A DNA stretch of 64,000 bases from an uncultured Verrucomicrobiae bacterium (lineage in GTDB: Bacteria > Verrucomicrobiota > Verrucomicrobiia > Limisphaerales > UBA1096). A program made the translations under genes and the position numbers. Where the stretch lies: the NCBI GenBank assembly GCA_937770485.1, contig CALJHX010000022.1, forward strand, positions 24,059-88,058. Reading direction: 5' to 3'. This document shows positions 1 to 7,807 of this stretch, in pieces (within the stretch, counting starts at the first letter, position 1; each line of letters starts with the position of its first letter). The notes under the pieces are model-generated. The model did not search any database. It had not been told where the DNA came from and worked only from the letters and a program-made list of their open reading frames with translations.

Positions 1-59
1 AGTTAACATTTCAACAAATTCCTCATCCAATTGAAAAGGCTGATTTTTATCCTGCACTA

Positions 60-81
60 TTAGCTTAATCTTTTCACAATG
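60..81. repeat. Copy 1 of a short intergenic repeat (ATCTTTTCACAATG core)
   Basis: The core ATCTTTTCACAATG at 68-81 is repeated exactly at 560-573, and both copies follow a TTAGCT a few bases earlier. The second copy lies just upstream of the minus-strand lipoprotein gene that starts at 547. The first would be upstream of whatever minus-strand gene lies left of the window. This suggests a duplicated promoter or leader, which is inference. The rest of 1-217 is AT-rich and shows no gene. Confidence 0.45.
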
Positions 82-91
82 GGCTTTTGTT

Positions 92-103
92 TGCTAGAGC
101 GCT
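92..103. repeat. TGCTAGAGCGCT element, copy 1
   Basis: TGCTAGAGCGCT occurs here and again at 1371-1382, in both cases in a gap between minus-strand genes. The element contains the palindrome AGCGCT. Its function is unknown. It may belong to the same duplicated intergenic block as the ATCTTTTCACAATG repeat 11 bases away. Confidence 0.35.
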
Positions 104-217
104 GAAATTGACACAGCCATTAGTTATTGCCTTGCATGAATTACTTAATCAAAAAAAATCACACTTGAGTCATGCTTTCTTTTGGGGAAGTTTAAATGAA
201 TAGCATCTTGGCGCCAC

Positions 218-547
218 TCATTTAGCAGCAGCTTTCTTGATTAACAATACTTTGTGCCTCGTACTATCGAAATCATCTAATCTTCCATACGCATCTACCT
301 TGCCATCTTTAAATCGGATAAAAGCTTCATAGACCATGAACCCATTAGGTTTAAGGAGTTCTTTATCAAAGCCTCTGTAAATAAAGTATTCCAGCCCATC
401 TATCGCAGCCACCCTAAATGGTTCTCCTTTGAAAGTAATAACCTGCTGTTTGTTCATGCCAATGGAAATCGAAGATAAATTGAGGCTTTTAGTCGAGGCG
501 CACCCTGCCAACAGCACAGCTGCGATTGTTGTGAGTATGTGTTTCAT
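218..547 (-). CDS. Small lipoprotein with a SmpA/BamE-like domain
   Basis: This is a 109-residue predicted lipoprotein. Residues 1-16 form a lipoprotein signal ending in the lipobox LAGC, with Cys16 as the acylation site. The mature part contains SIGMNKQQVITFKGEPF followed by beta-rich segments and FKDGKVDAYGR. That pattern resembles the SmpA/OmlA (BamE) fold of small outer-membrane-associated lipoproteins, a fold match only and not proof of a BAM role. The signal segment (MK-x-I-L-T-T-I-A-A-V-L-L) is nearly the same as in several unrelated genes of this window (3720 on the minus strand, 34320 and 34784 on the plus strand), which points to a shared leader cassette. It lies in an AT-rich minus-strand run. 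A copy of a repeated intergenic element sits at 560-573, just upstream. Confidence 0.7.
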   Translation of the reverse strand: MKHILTTIAAVLLAGCASTKSLNLSSISIGMNKQQVITFKGEPFRVAAIDGLEYFIYRGFDKELLKPNGFMVYEAFIRFKDGKVDAYGRLDDFDSTRHKVLLIKKAAAK

Positions 548-559
548 TTTCCTTTAGCT

Positions 560-573
560 ATCTTTTCACAATG
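560..573. repeat. Copy 2 of the ATCTTTTCACAATG intergenic repeat
   Basis: This is identical over 14 bases to 68-81. It lies 13 bases upstream of the start codon of the minus-strand lipoprotein gene (547), so it could include promoter or leader sequence. No further evidence is visible. Confidence 0.4.
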
Positions 574-612
574 TTCTTTTGCCGTATTGAATAGTGCACT
601 GGAAGCAGTGGC

Positions 613-1344
613 TTAACCTCTCGACTTTTCGAGAAAAATCATCATTAAGAGACTCATCATGCAGCGTATTTCTTCGTCAGGAGTTACTTCGGCTAGTTTG
701 TCTATTTTGAACAGTGCGCCCCAAAAGCTCGGAACTTTTGTTAGCCTGAAGAGCTCAGTGCCATCTTTACTTTTTGCAATGTATGACGAATTAAGAATGT
801 AGTTGCAAGCAAAGCCTACAAAAGGGAGGCCTCCGAGCAACGAGTCAACAAGTTTTGCAAAAGGATTCTCTTCTTTAATTGTTGCATATTGATTACCGCT
901 GGAATCATCGACAAGGTAAGTCGCTTTCCATATTGAGAGAAGGCCTTTGCGTTGTACGGAACCAAAGCATTGTTTGTTCTCTGTGTAAAAGTGATATGCC
1001 GCACTGAAATCGATGACCTTGTTGGCCTTAATTGTACAGATTCGCTTGGCTTTTGTTTTGTCCTCAAATACTTCGAGTTCTTCTTTGAGTTTTAAGACCT
1101 TTTGCCGAGCATAAGCAACTGAGTTGCCTTTGGAATCTGTCAGCATCGCTTGTTTTGCTAGAGCTATTTTTTTGAAGTTCAGTTCAATCGGGTAATTTTT
1201 ACCAGAAGCTACTTGTGGTGTTTCCTCTTGAACTAATGCTGGCACAGCTAAACTGGTGTTACAGGCAGGACACTCAATGGTCTGCCCAGCAAGTTCTTCA
1301 GGCATCTCCAAGTGCTGATTGCAATTGGTGCAGGGTATTTTCAT
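613..1344 (-). CDS. Zinc-ribbon protein with a tubby/LURP-one-like C-terminal domain
   Basis: The protein has 243 residues. The N-terminus is a short zinc ribbon with two CxxC knuckles (Cys5/Cys8 and Cys25/Cys28) in an IPCTNCNQHL...IECPACN context. From about residue 50 a beta-rich domain follows, with features such as DSKGNSVAYARQK, DFSAAYHFYTENKQCFGSVQ and SIWKATYLVDDSSGNQYATI. These resemble the tubby-C/LURP-one/scramblase-like fold, where a strand pattern and a D..G turn repeat. A hydrophobic segment at about 168-185 (LLGGLPFVGFACNYIL) could be a hairpin or membrane contact. The zinc ribbon may place the protein on membranes or partners, but the role is unknown. The gene lies between a small lipoprotein and a DUF4190-like membrane protein, on the same strand. 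Confidence 0.65.
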   Translation of the reverse strand: MKIPCTNCNQHLEMPEELAGQTIECPACNTSLAVPALVQEETPQVASGKNYPIELNFKKIALAKQAMLTDSKGNSVAYARQKVLKLKEELEVFEDKTKAKRICTIKANKVIDFSAAYHFYTENKQCFGSVQRKGLLSIWKATYLVDDSSGNQYATIKEENPFAKLVDSLLGGLPFVGFACNYILNSSYIAKSKDGTELFRLTKVPSFWGALFKIDKLAEVTPDEEIRCMMSLLMMIFLEKSRG

Positions 1345-1370
1345 TCAGTATATCAATTCTTCACTCATCC

Positions 1371-1382
1371 TGCTAGAGCGCT
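1371..1382. repeat. TGCTAGAGCGCT element, copy 2
   Basis: This is an exact copy of 92-103. It lies between the DUF4190-like gene (stop at 1397) and the zinc-ribbon gene (start at 1344), upstream of the latter on the minus strand. Function unknown. Confidence 0.35.
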
Positions 1383-1396
1383 AAGGCACATTTAAT

Positions 1397-1699
1397 TTAC
1401 CATTCCATGGCAGTGCCAAGAGCCATTAATAATCCTAAACCCACGATGGTAATAATCGATAAAATACAGCTAACCATCCCGCAAATCATCCCGGCTTTGG
1501 TGAAAACTTTTCCCTCGGGATCCATTTGATCTTCTTTCATTTTTGCGAGATCCCCTTTCCCCATAATCCAAGCTGGTATCCCAGTGAAAAACGTACATCC
1601 AACTAGACTCAATATGCCAAGCACAAGTATCAGGGTACCGCGATGATGTTCTAAAACGCTGCTGGTTGTTTCAGAAGTATATGTCGTTTTGCCATTCAT
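1397..1699 (-). CDS. DUF4190-like small membrane protein
   Basis: The protein has 100 residues and two predicted membrane segments, at about 22-45 (TLILVLGILSLVGCTFFTGIPAW) and 70-95 (GMICGMVSCILSIITIVGLGL). Between them is a soluble turn, MGKGDLAKMKEDQMDPEG. The pattern of a GILSL helix, GIPAWIMG, a charged loop and a glycine-rich second helix is typical of DUF4190. Members are small integral membrane proteins of unknown function, often beside zinc-ribbon or DUF proteins, as here. The N-terminus lacks a signal peptide. Confidence 0.75.
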   Translation of the reverse strand: MNGKTTYTSETTSSVLEHHRGTLILVLGILSLVGCTFFTGIPAWIMGKGDLAKMKEDQMDPEGKVFTKAGMICGMVSCILSIITIVGLGLLMALGTAMEW

Positions 1700-1720
1700 T
1701 GCTTAAGGAGTTGCTCAAAT

Positions 1721-2485
1721 TTATTTTATGCGACGTCTTAGGAGAAACGGATCAGACTTGTCGTTGCTGTCATAAGCAAATGGCTCCCAGCCTTCGGGAA
1801 TCGTCCCTGAGGATGTCTGTATTTCCCACTTTTGCTTGTTATCCCATTCGCCAGAAGAGCGACGGCGGAGAAGGAGCGGATCATAATCGTCTTTGTAATC
1901 ATAGCCAAATGGCTCCCAGCCTTCGAGAATCTTTCCGGTCAGACTTGAGGATGTCTGTATTTCCCACTTTTGCTTATTATCCCAGTTGTCAGCTGTGCTA
2001 CGGCGCAGGAGAAACGGATCAGACTCGTCGTTGCTGTCAAAAGCAAATGGCTCCCAGCCTTCGGGAACCGTCCCTGAGGATGTCTGTATTTCCCACTTTT
2101 GCTTGTTATCCCAGTTGTCAGCTGTGCTACGGCGCAGGAGAAACGGATCAGACTTGTCGTTGCTGTCATAAGCAAATGGCTCCCAGCCTTCGGGAATCGC
2201 CCCGGAGGATGTTTTTATTTCCCACTTTTGCTTGTTATCCCAGTTGTTTGTTTTGCGCCGAAGGAGGAACGGATCAGACTTGTCGTTGCTGTCATAACCA
2301 AACGGCTCCCAGCCTTCAGGGATCTTTTCGGAGGATGTCTTTATTTCCCACTTCTCAGTATTGCTTGTTGCTGATGCTGTGCAAATTACGGTAGTTGAAG
2401 CCAAAAGCACAACTGCCACTAATGATTTGAAGTCAATCTGTTTCATTTTTATTACTATAATTACAACTGAGCCACTAAACGACAC
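1721..2485 (-). CDS. Secreted protein made of five tandem WEIxTSS...GWEPFxYD repeats
   Basis: The 254-residue product starts with a hydrophobic leader, with the membrane-like part at about residues 14-40 (the preferred internal start is the MKQIDFKSLV methionine at residue 13). It then has five repeats of about 43 residues. Each begins K-W-E-I, has a variable TSS segment, then P-E-G-W-E-P-F, Y-D and a final L-L-R-R, joined by a W-D-N-K-Q linker. The GWExF...LLRR pattern is reminiscent of DUF4177, in which a GWELV motif is followed by a basic strand, but I would not assign it. Repeats 2 and 3 are nearly identical in DNA at a 129-base period, so the array expanded recently. Repeat 4 is the most diverged and has a three-residue insertion. 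Export is likely; the role is unknown. Confidence 0.7.
   Translation of the reverse strand: MSFSGSVVIIVIKMKQIDFKSLVAVVLLASTTVICTASATSNTEKWEIKTSSEKIPEGWEPFGYDSNDKSDPFLLRRKTNNWDNKQKWEIKTSSGAIPEGWEPFAYDSNDKSDPFLLRRSTADNWDNKQKWEIQTSSGTVPEGWEPFAFDSNDESDPFLLRRSTADNWDNKQKWEIQTSSSLTGKILEGWEPFGYDYKDDYDPLLLRRRSSGEWDNKQKWEIQTSSGTIPEGWEPFAYDSNDKSDPFLLRRRIK
1724..2360 (-). repeat. 129-base tandem repeat inside the coding sequence
   Basis: Five in-frame units of about 129 bases run at roughly 2229-2360, 2100-2228, 1971-2099, 1833-1970 and 1724-1832 (minus-strand order). The block around CCAGTTGTCAGCTGTGCTAC at 2111 recurs at 1982, exactly 129 bases away. This period and the absence of spacers exclude a CRISPR array. 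Confidence 0.85.
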
Positions 2486-2781
2486 AGTTATTAGTTAATA
2501 GCTCAAATTTTATGAATGTTTCATAAAATGTAAGAGCGAGGCTACAGGATCTCCATGCAAGCCGCTATGCAAGTGCAAGTAAATAGCCTAATTTATCAGT
2601 TGCATAGCACATGTCTATGCATCAAAAAACACCCATTTCACTAGGAAAGAGGCTTGCTTTTAAATTTGAAGAGGCTTAACCCTTGAACTTCTTTGCCATG
2701 AGACAGGCGTACTAAAGAAAAAGAGCAAATTAGACGATGCTTACAGTTGTCGACTGAAAACTGATGCTTTTGACACTGCTG
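2486..2781. other. AT-rich gap with a short repeat
   Basis: No gene of usable size is visible in this stretch of about 296 bases. The only recognisable element is the coding-like fossil at 2674-2714, described separately. The region downstream of the repeat protein's start carries no clear promoter. Confidence 0.5.
2674..2714 (-). repeat. Coding-like fossil repeat, copy 1 (ACLMAKKFKG-stop)
   Basis: The minus strand can be read as ACLMAKKFKG followed by TAA. The matching element at 6107-6146 reads ACLVAKKFKG and TAA. Of eleven aligned codons, six differ synonymously at the third position and only one differs in amino acid. Such a pattern points to a once-translated C-terminus that has been copied and truncated. 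In both copies an in-frame stop lies two codons upstream, so neither is now part of a long reading frame. Both lie shortly after the stop of a minus-strand gene. Confidence 0.5.
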
Positions 2782-3495
2782 TCAATCACCGATCCCCTCT
2801 CTTTTTAAGTTTGGTAGGATTTTTCGGAACTGATACGTAACACCCCACAAATTCTCGGGACTCAAGGTAGTGCCATTTTTCATAAAACGAGCGCTACCAT
2901 CTGCAAAAGTGTAATTGGAACCACCGCCCGTATCCGAACTCCCTCCACCGTGTTTGGCCTGATCAATTTCCTTCACATCGTTTCCTTCCCCTTGATAAAA
3001 ATCCATGTGGCAGTGTCTTGATCCTTTGCTCTTTTCACCAAAGATGATCGTGTTGGAGGGTTCAGCGATAAAAGACATTTTCATCCCAATTGGCCATTTC
3101 CATTTTTCGAATACTTCTTTGCTAAGCCTAGTGGCAAAAAAATCATTGAATCCATTTATCAAAAAACCGTGGTTAGCAGAGAATCCATCTGATGGACATT
3201 TAATCACTGCGGATGCAATGTAGTAAGGCTTAAGAGAAGTTATCCAATTTTCTCGCCCTGAAATTCGAGGTGGAAAATGATCGTCATGATCGTCAATATA
3301 CATCTGAAGTCCCATGTGCAACTGACGAACATTGCTGAGGCACTTGATCTGGTTTGCCTTCCCTTTCGCTTTAGCTAAAGCAGGCAACAACATACTTGCC
3401 AAAATCGCGATGATGGCGATCACCACTAATAATTCTATGAGAGTGAACGCACGTTTGGTTAGGATCTTAACTTGGTGATACTGTTTTTGGCTCAT
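2782..3495 (-). CDS. Prepilin-like secreted protein (type II secretion/pseudopilin N-terminus)
   Basis: The 237-residue protein has the classical prepilin segment [18 protein letters not shown] at about residues 16-33, followed by [19 protein letters not shown]. This is the N-terminus processed by prepilin peptidase (cleavage before Phe17, then methylation). The body has [20 protein letters not shown], a CPSD motif and a C-terminal [12 protein letters not shown]. This fits the prepilin-type proteins with H-X9-DG-like C-terminal motifs that are very abundant in Verrucomicrobiota and Planctomycetota. It is probably exported, but it need not be a pilin. It lies in the AT-rich segment and has a full-length paralogue at 8090. 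Confidence 0.85.
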   Translation of the reverse strand: MSQKQYHQVKILTKRAFTLIELLVVIAIIAILASMLLPALAKAKGKANQIKCLSNVRQLHMGLQMYIDDHDDHFPPRISGRENWITSLKPYYIASAVIKCPSDGFSANHGFLINGFNDFFATRLSKEVFEKWKWPIGMKMSFIAEPSNTIIFGEKSKGSRHCHMDFYQGEGNDVKEIDQAKHGGGSSDTGGGSNYTFADGSARFMKNGTTLSPENLWGVTYQFRKILPNLKREGIGD

Positions 3496-3642
3496 TTCAT
3501 TGAGAGTAACTCGATGCCGAATCTATTTGGCAACTCTCCATCCACTGCATAAGAACGATTGTCACAGTTAAATTCTGACATTTTTCCAAAAAATTAAAGA
3601 CGACCACCAATTCTGCAACGCGCGTGACCAGCACGTAAGTGC

Positions 3643-3720
3643 TTAACCAATTAGAAACATAGTTGCTTTGCACGCCACCAAAAACACAGTTGCGATTGTT
3701 GTGATTAGTATGCGTTTCAT
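3643..3720 (-). pseudogene. Stub of a lipoprotein gene: signal peptide only
   Basis: From the ATG at 3720 the minus strand encodes 25 residues beginning MKRILITTIATVFLVAC, a lipoprotein-type leader with lipobox FLVAC. A stop then follows almost at once. This leader is the same family as those at 547, 34320 and 34784, but the mature domain is missing. I read it as a truncated paralogue. A hairpin, AGCACGTAAGTGCT at 3630-3643, sits exactly where it stops. The longer frame upstream of the ATG is not convincing. A functional 25-residue peptide cannot be excluded. Confidence 0.6.
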
Positions 3721-3902
3721 AACTCGCTCAAAGCTCATTTTTTTGAGTTTTTTTGCAAGGGTTTTTAAATGATGTTCAAGAAGTACCGCAAAGCGGTAAT
3801 TTCGGTGCAATTTTAGCCGTTGGCCTGATTTAACGGTTTTTTGTGCTGCGGGGGTAAGATTTCGATGCGCCCCAACCCATTCATCGCCTATCATTAGGTT
3901 CG

Positions 3903-5987
3903 CTACTGGGAACGAAGCAGCATTATGTATAGAGGTCTTAAGGTGTTGATGTAGTCATCGCTCCAAGGTGCACATTCGTACTGGTAGTCATCCAAGGAGA
4001 GCCAGCTCGCTGCGCGCAGTGAAGAGACATCGTGGCCCTTACGAAGGAGAACACAGTAGAGCGCATGATCCTGGAAAGGTTTAAGTTTTCCGTTACTCTT
4101 CTTGGCTAGAGCTTCCCAACGATCTGCACTGGTAGACTTGATGACTCCAAGCAAGTCATAGTACCGGTTAGTAATATGGAAGACCAGTTTGCCTTGAGGA
4201 GCCAGTTTCTGCTCGTAGAGAGAGAACGCCTCTTTTGTAAGCAAGTGTGTGGGAATGGCATCGCTGCTGAAGGCATCCACCATGATAATGTCATAGGAAT
4301 GATCTGGGGCTTGCTCCAACTGAATACGGGCATCTCCCAGCACAGTTGTTACCTTAGCTTTACAGTCATCCAAGTAAGTAAATCGATCGCTTGCAATATC
4401 CTCGATATATGGATCCAATTCATAGAATGTGAGCGACTCTCCTTCATTGAAGTAAGTCGCGCATGCCCCGACACCCAAGCCGATAATAGCCACATTACGC
4501 GGTTCCATAGTTTCGCTAAATACATCTTTTAACGGACCTTCACCATGGTAATATGAGAGCGGATATTTCTGGGTATAAGGATGTATGATCTGGGCCCCGT
4601 GAACAGTTGAGCCGTGCGATAGGGTTCGCAGAATAGGAGCTTTTCCAGAAAAAAGAGGATCCTTTTCTGACCAGTTGGGAAATATTTGATACGGGTTTAA
4701 ATGATGATCAACTACCTTGTAGATTCCATAGTAGTTGCGATATTGATGGATCACTTTATCCTCTTCATTTATTTTTTTTGTCCCTATTAGGAATGGCAGG
4801 GCTACAGCCAAGCTTGCTCCTAAACCTGATAAAATCGGTTGGCTTCTCAAGGAGCCCGGAAGATCTCCTTTTCTAAGGATTAGTATTGTTAAGGCAAAGA
4901 CCCCTATAATAATGGGATATTCGGCCAAGCTATTAAATACAACGGGGGAGACTAGGCTTACCGCCATGCCGCCTATCCAGCCACCGAGGGCTATCGCCAG
5001 ATAAAAAACTGTCAATTGGTCGCTAGACGGACGAAGCCGATGCAACTCACCATGCCCAATCATCGCTAAGGCAAAAAGGGCTACTAAATGCGCAACAAGT
5101 TCCCAAGGAGAGCCGAGTGAGGGAGAATAAAAGGAGCACAGCCCCCATATTGAAGCTGCAGGCCAAAAGGCGTGAAGCAAGGTTGGGGAAATCCATTGCC
5201 TCCGGCTGAAGGTGAATACATAGCTGAGCAGGTAGAGGACCAAGGGCAGGACCCAAACAAGAGGCACCGAGCCAAGCTCAAGGGTAATGGCATTAGACAC
5301 GGCCAGCATGAATGCAGAAGGAAGAGCGCTTAGAAGGAGCCAGCTGACTAGGGTACTCGCCTTGATATCGCTTGAAGGAAGAACCGTTGAGCGCTCCTTC
5401 TCCCGAGTGTTGGCCGCCATTCGCCAGCAATACCAGGCAAGTACGACATAGGAAATATATCCTGCGTACCAAAGGTTACGCTGGACGCTTAGACCTAATA
5501 GAGGCTCGCAGAGGGCGATGTAAGCCAGAAGGGCCAACAGTGAGCCTGCGTTTGAACTGGCGTATAGAGTGTACGGGGAGCTGCCGCTGGTCTCGCTGCG
5601 GATGAACCATGACTGGGCGATCACGCTAGTCGTAGCCAGTATCCCAAAGGGTAGGGCTACGTGAAGGGTTAGCTGAAACATGAGGAACCAAACCGGATTT
5701 TCATCGCCAGGGGGCGTAATGCCGATCTGATTCACTAGTGGAAGCCACACTAGGGGAGTCGCCACGAGTGCCAGGTGCCACCCACCTAGACGCTTGGAAA
5801 TGAGATGGCAATATACATAACCGAAAAATAAGATGCCCTGAAAAAAAGTTAGTGTTGTCGTCCATACATGGAAGGATCCCCCATATACGGGAAGAATTAC
5901 CCTGGCGACCAAAGGTTCCATAGTGAAAAGGAGAAAGGCACCTAGGAACACGAAGCAATGAAGTTTTAAGCTGACGGACAGTCTCAT
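3903..5987 (-). CDS. Fused integral-membrane/spermidine synthase-like protein
   Basis: This 694-residue protein has about ten to twelve membrane segments in its first 400 residues (for example LHCFVFLGAFLLFTMEP at 8-24 and FFQGILFFGYVYC near 50). A soluble methyltransferase-fold domain covers roughly 430-694. The latter has GLGVGACATYF near residue 500 (the glycine-rich SAM/dcSAM site), YELDP, GDARI and VDAFSSDAIPTHLLT. Those features define the spermidine synthase superfamily. The fused form with a membrane region is a known bacterial architecture whose true substrate is unsettled. It need not make spermidine. Start: ATG at 5987 gives a credible first membrane helix. It is isolated on the minus strand in the AT-rich segment. 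Confidence 0.85.
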   Translation of the reverse strand: MRLSVSLKLHCFVFLGAFLLFTMEPLVARVILPVYGGSFHVWTTTLTFFQGILFFGYVYCHLISKRLGGWHLALVATPLVWLPLVNQIGITPPGDENPVWFLMFQLTLHVALPFGILATTSVIAQSWFIRSETSGSSPYTLYASSNAGSLLALLAYIALCEPLLGLSVQRNLWYAGYISYVVLAWYCWRMAANTREKERSTVLPSSDIKASTLVSWLLLSALPSAFMLAVSNAITLELGSVPLVWVLPLVLYLLSYVFTFSRRQWISPTLLHAFWPAASIWGLCSFYSPSLGSPWELVAHLVALFALAMIGHGELHRLRPSSDQLTVFYLAIALGGWIGGMAVSLVSPVVFNSLAEYPIIIGVFALTILILRKGDLPGSLRSQPILSGLGASLAVALPFLIGTKKINEEDKVIHQYRNYYGIYKVVDHHLNPYQIFPNWSEKDPLFSGKAPILRTLSHGSTVHGAQIIHPYTQKYPLSYYHGEGPLKDVFSETMEPRNVAIIGLGVGACATYFNEGESLTFYELDPYIEDIASDRFTYLDDCKAKVTTVLGDARIQLEQAPDHSYDIIMVDAFSSDAIPTHLLTKEAFSLYEQKLAPQGKLVFHITNRYYDLLGVIKSTSADRWEALAKKSNGKLKPFQDHALYCVLLRKGHDVSSLRAASWLSLDDYQYECAPWSDDYINTLRPLYIMLLRSQ

Positions 5988-6066
5988 AGAACGTATATAG
6001 TTTAAGAGTTACAAATATATTTTAGTTGAGAGTTTTTACCTAGGGGCTGAATTAGCTAAAAAGTTT

Positions 6067-6115
6067 AGGATAAGCATTTTACCCAATTTTTTCAAGTAGG
6101 TAAAACGCTTATCCT
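6067..6115 (-). terminator. Strong hairpin with T-run, likely terminator of the aldehyde dehydrogenase gene
   Basis: The arms 6067-6083 (AGGATAAGCATTTTACC) and 6099-6115 (GGTAAAACGCTTATCCT) pair over 17 bases with one mismatch, around a 15-base loop. Read on the minus strand, the stem is followed by AAACTTTTTAG, a short T-run. It lies 38 bases beyond the aldehyde dehydrogenase stop (6153), as expected for a factor-independent terminator. It also marks the boundary between the AT-rich segment and the rest. Confidence 0.7.
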
Positions 6116-6146
6116 TTGAATTTCTTAGCGACAAGGCAGGCGTTTT
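6107..6146 (-). repeat. Coding-like fossil repeat, copy 2 (ACLVAKKFKG-stop)
   Basis: This is the second copy of the element at 2674-2714. It reads ACLVAKKFKG then TAA on the minus strand, starting six bases after the aldehyde dehydrogenase stop. Its differences from copy 1 are almost all synonymous. It overlaps the right arm of the hairpin at 6067-6115. Confidence 0.5.
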
Positions 6147-6152
6147 ACAGCC

Positions 6153-7655
6153 TTACAGGGGCCGGATGACGGAGATGTTTCGGTAATAGTCGAGCAGGGT
6201 TTCCAGGCTCCCGACACCACCGCCCATGCCGCTTTTTTTGACTCCGGCATACGGGACGCCGTGCACGACCACGTTGTGTGAGTTGATCCAGCCGTTTCCG
6301 GTCTCGAATTGAGAGGCCACCCGTTTGCATCGGGCGAGGTCGCTGGACCACACGCTGTTTGCCAGCCCGTAGTCGGTGTTGTTGGCCAGGCGGATACCTT
6401 CGCTTTCATCGTTGAACGACGCGAGATAGGCGACCGGCCCAAAGATTTCCTCGCGGGCGGCGACATTATCCAGTGAACCGGCGAGCAATGCCGGTTTGAC
6501 ATAATGCCCACCGGCACAGCCCTCGACCTGGACAGCGCCGCCCTCGAGCACGGTTTCCGCGCCGGCCGCCGTGCCTTTCTCCAGATAACCGAGCACTCGT
6601 TTATACTGAACTTCACTGACAACCGGACCCATTTGTGTGCCGTCGCCAAGGGGATGCCCGATCTGCACTGCCTTGAGTCGGTCCACGGCAGCATTTACGA
6701 AATCATCATAAATGGTTTTCTGCACCAGCCACCGTGTGGCGTCGCAACAAACCTGCCCGGCGTGGAAGGTTATGGCTTGGGCGAGTTTGTCGGCGGCTTC
6801 TGGGATGTCGACATCATCGAAGATGACGGCTGCTCCCTTGCCGCCTAGTTCAAGTTTTACCGGGATCAGGTTTTGGCCGCACTCTCTCGCCACCAAACGA
6901 CCCACCTCAGGTGAGCCGGTGAAGGACATCCGGCAGAGATTGGGATTTTGAGAAAGCGCCGCGCCGGTTACCTCACCCACACCAGGAATGACGTTGATCA
7001 CGCCGTCCGGGATACCGATTTCTTTTGCAAGATGCGCCATGTAAAGGGCGGAGAGTGGCGTGTCCTCGGCCGGTTTCACCACGCAGGTGTTGCCGGCGGC
7101 CATCGCGGGTCCAATGCCCCAGCCGCAAAGCAGAAATGGAAAGTTCCAGGGCACAATAAAGCCGCACGGACCCCAGGCATGTCGCACCACGGACGCCTCA
7201 TGACCGGCTACCGGAATGGCGGTATCCAGGGAGAGTCCCTGTGCGAGGCCACAAAAATATCGGATGGTATCAATAAAGTTTTGCACATCATCAGCTGCCT
7301 GAGCCTCGATCTTGCCGGAGTCCAGCGCCTCAATTTGTGCGATGATGGATTTGCGTTGCTCCACGGCATCTGCAAGGCGCATGAGGTGAACACCGCGTTC
7401 GTTCACCGGCAGGCGCGCCCAGTCGGTTTCGTCGAATGCCTTTTGCGCGGCGGCAACAGCTCGTTCGACGTCATCCGGTTGCATGTTGGACACGGTGGCG
7501 AGTTTTTCCCCGGTTCCGGGGTCGCGGGTGTCGAAGGTATCCCCATTAGAGGCGGTCACCTCCTGGCCGCCGATCACGGCACCGTGAACTTTCTTGGAAA
7601 GGAAGGCTTGAACCTCGGGAAGCAGCGTTTTACCGATTTCGGTTTGAGTGGTCAT
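6153..7655 (-). CDS. NAD(P)-dependent aldehyde dehydrogenase (betaine-aldehyde-dehydrogenase-like)
   Basis: The 500-residue protein oxidises an aldehyde to its carboxylate. It has the family's features: the Rossmann stretch WGPCGFIVPWNFPFLLCGWG with VVKPAEDTPLSAL, the catalytic Glu269 in LELGGKG, and the catalytic Cys303 in FHAGQVCCDATR. EEIFGPV is also present. The order and spacing agree with other class 1/2 and betaine aldehyde dehydrogenases. The substrate cannot be told from sequence. I chose the ATG at 7655 because homologous sequence starts there; the 18 residues upstream look unconserved. The gene stands alone on the minus strand with a terminator at 6067-6115. A betaine-type transporter lies 25 kb away at 32565, too far to link them. 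Confidence 0.9.
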   Translation of the reverse strand: MTTQTEIGKTLLPEVQAFLSKKVHGAVIGGQEVTASNGDTFDTRDPGTGEKLATVSNMQPDDVERAVAAAQKAFDETDWARLPVNERGVHLMRLADAVEQRKSIIAQIEALDSGKIEAQAADDVQNFIDTIRYFCGLAQGLSLDTAIPVAGHEASVVRHAWGPCGFIVPWNFPFLLCGWGIGPAMAAGNTCVVKPAEDTPLSALYMAHLAKEIGIPDGVINVIPGVGEVTGAALSQNPNLCRMSFTGSPEVGRLVARECGQNLIPVKLELGGKGAAVIFDDVDIPEAADKLAQAITFHAGQVCCDATRWLVQKTIYDDFVNAAVDRLKAVQIGHPLGDGTQMGPVVSEVQYKRVLGYLEKGTAAGAETVLEGGAVQVEGCAGGHYVKPALLAGSLDNVAAREEIFGPVAYLASFNDESEGIRLANNTDYGLANSVWSSDLARCKRVASQFETGNGWINSHNVVVHGVPYAGVKKSGMGGGVGSLETLLDYYRNISVIRPL

Positions 7656-7807
7656 AATGCTGAAAAATTTAAGTTGGAAGATGTTGTCGGAATGACCAGG
7701 CACGGTCAAGCAACCTGAAAAAGGTGCGTAAACGAGTGGGATTCGGCGTTGCGCTTGGGGGTGGATGAGGGGAGGGTTTGTTCGACCAATACAAGAAAGG
7801 AAGTTTT

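Noticed and set aside
1724..2360. CRISPR array suspected from the regular repeats
   Set aside because: The period is 129 bases, the units have no unique spacers, and they code for in-frame protein repeats.
1666..2394. 242-residue plus-strand reading frame across the repeat gene
   Set aside because: It is the antisense of the five-repeat protein. Its repeated residues are a by-product of the repeat DNA and no start signal or family is seen.
1..6115. Prophage or integrative element
   Set aside because: There is no integrase, transposase, structural phage gene or attachment site visible, so I call it only an accessory segment.
6948..7718. 256-residue plus-strand frame over the aldehyde dehydrogenase gene
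   Set aside because: It is antisense to a well-supported gene and shows no family features.
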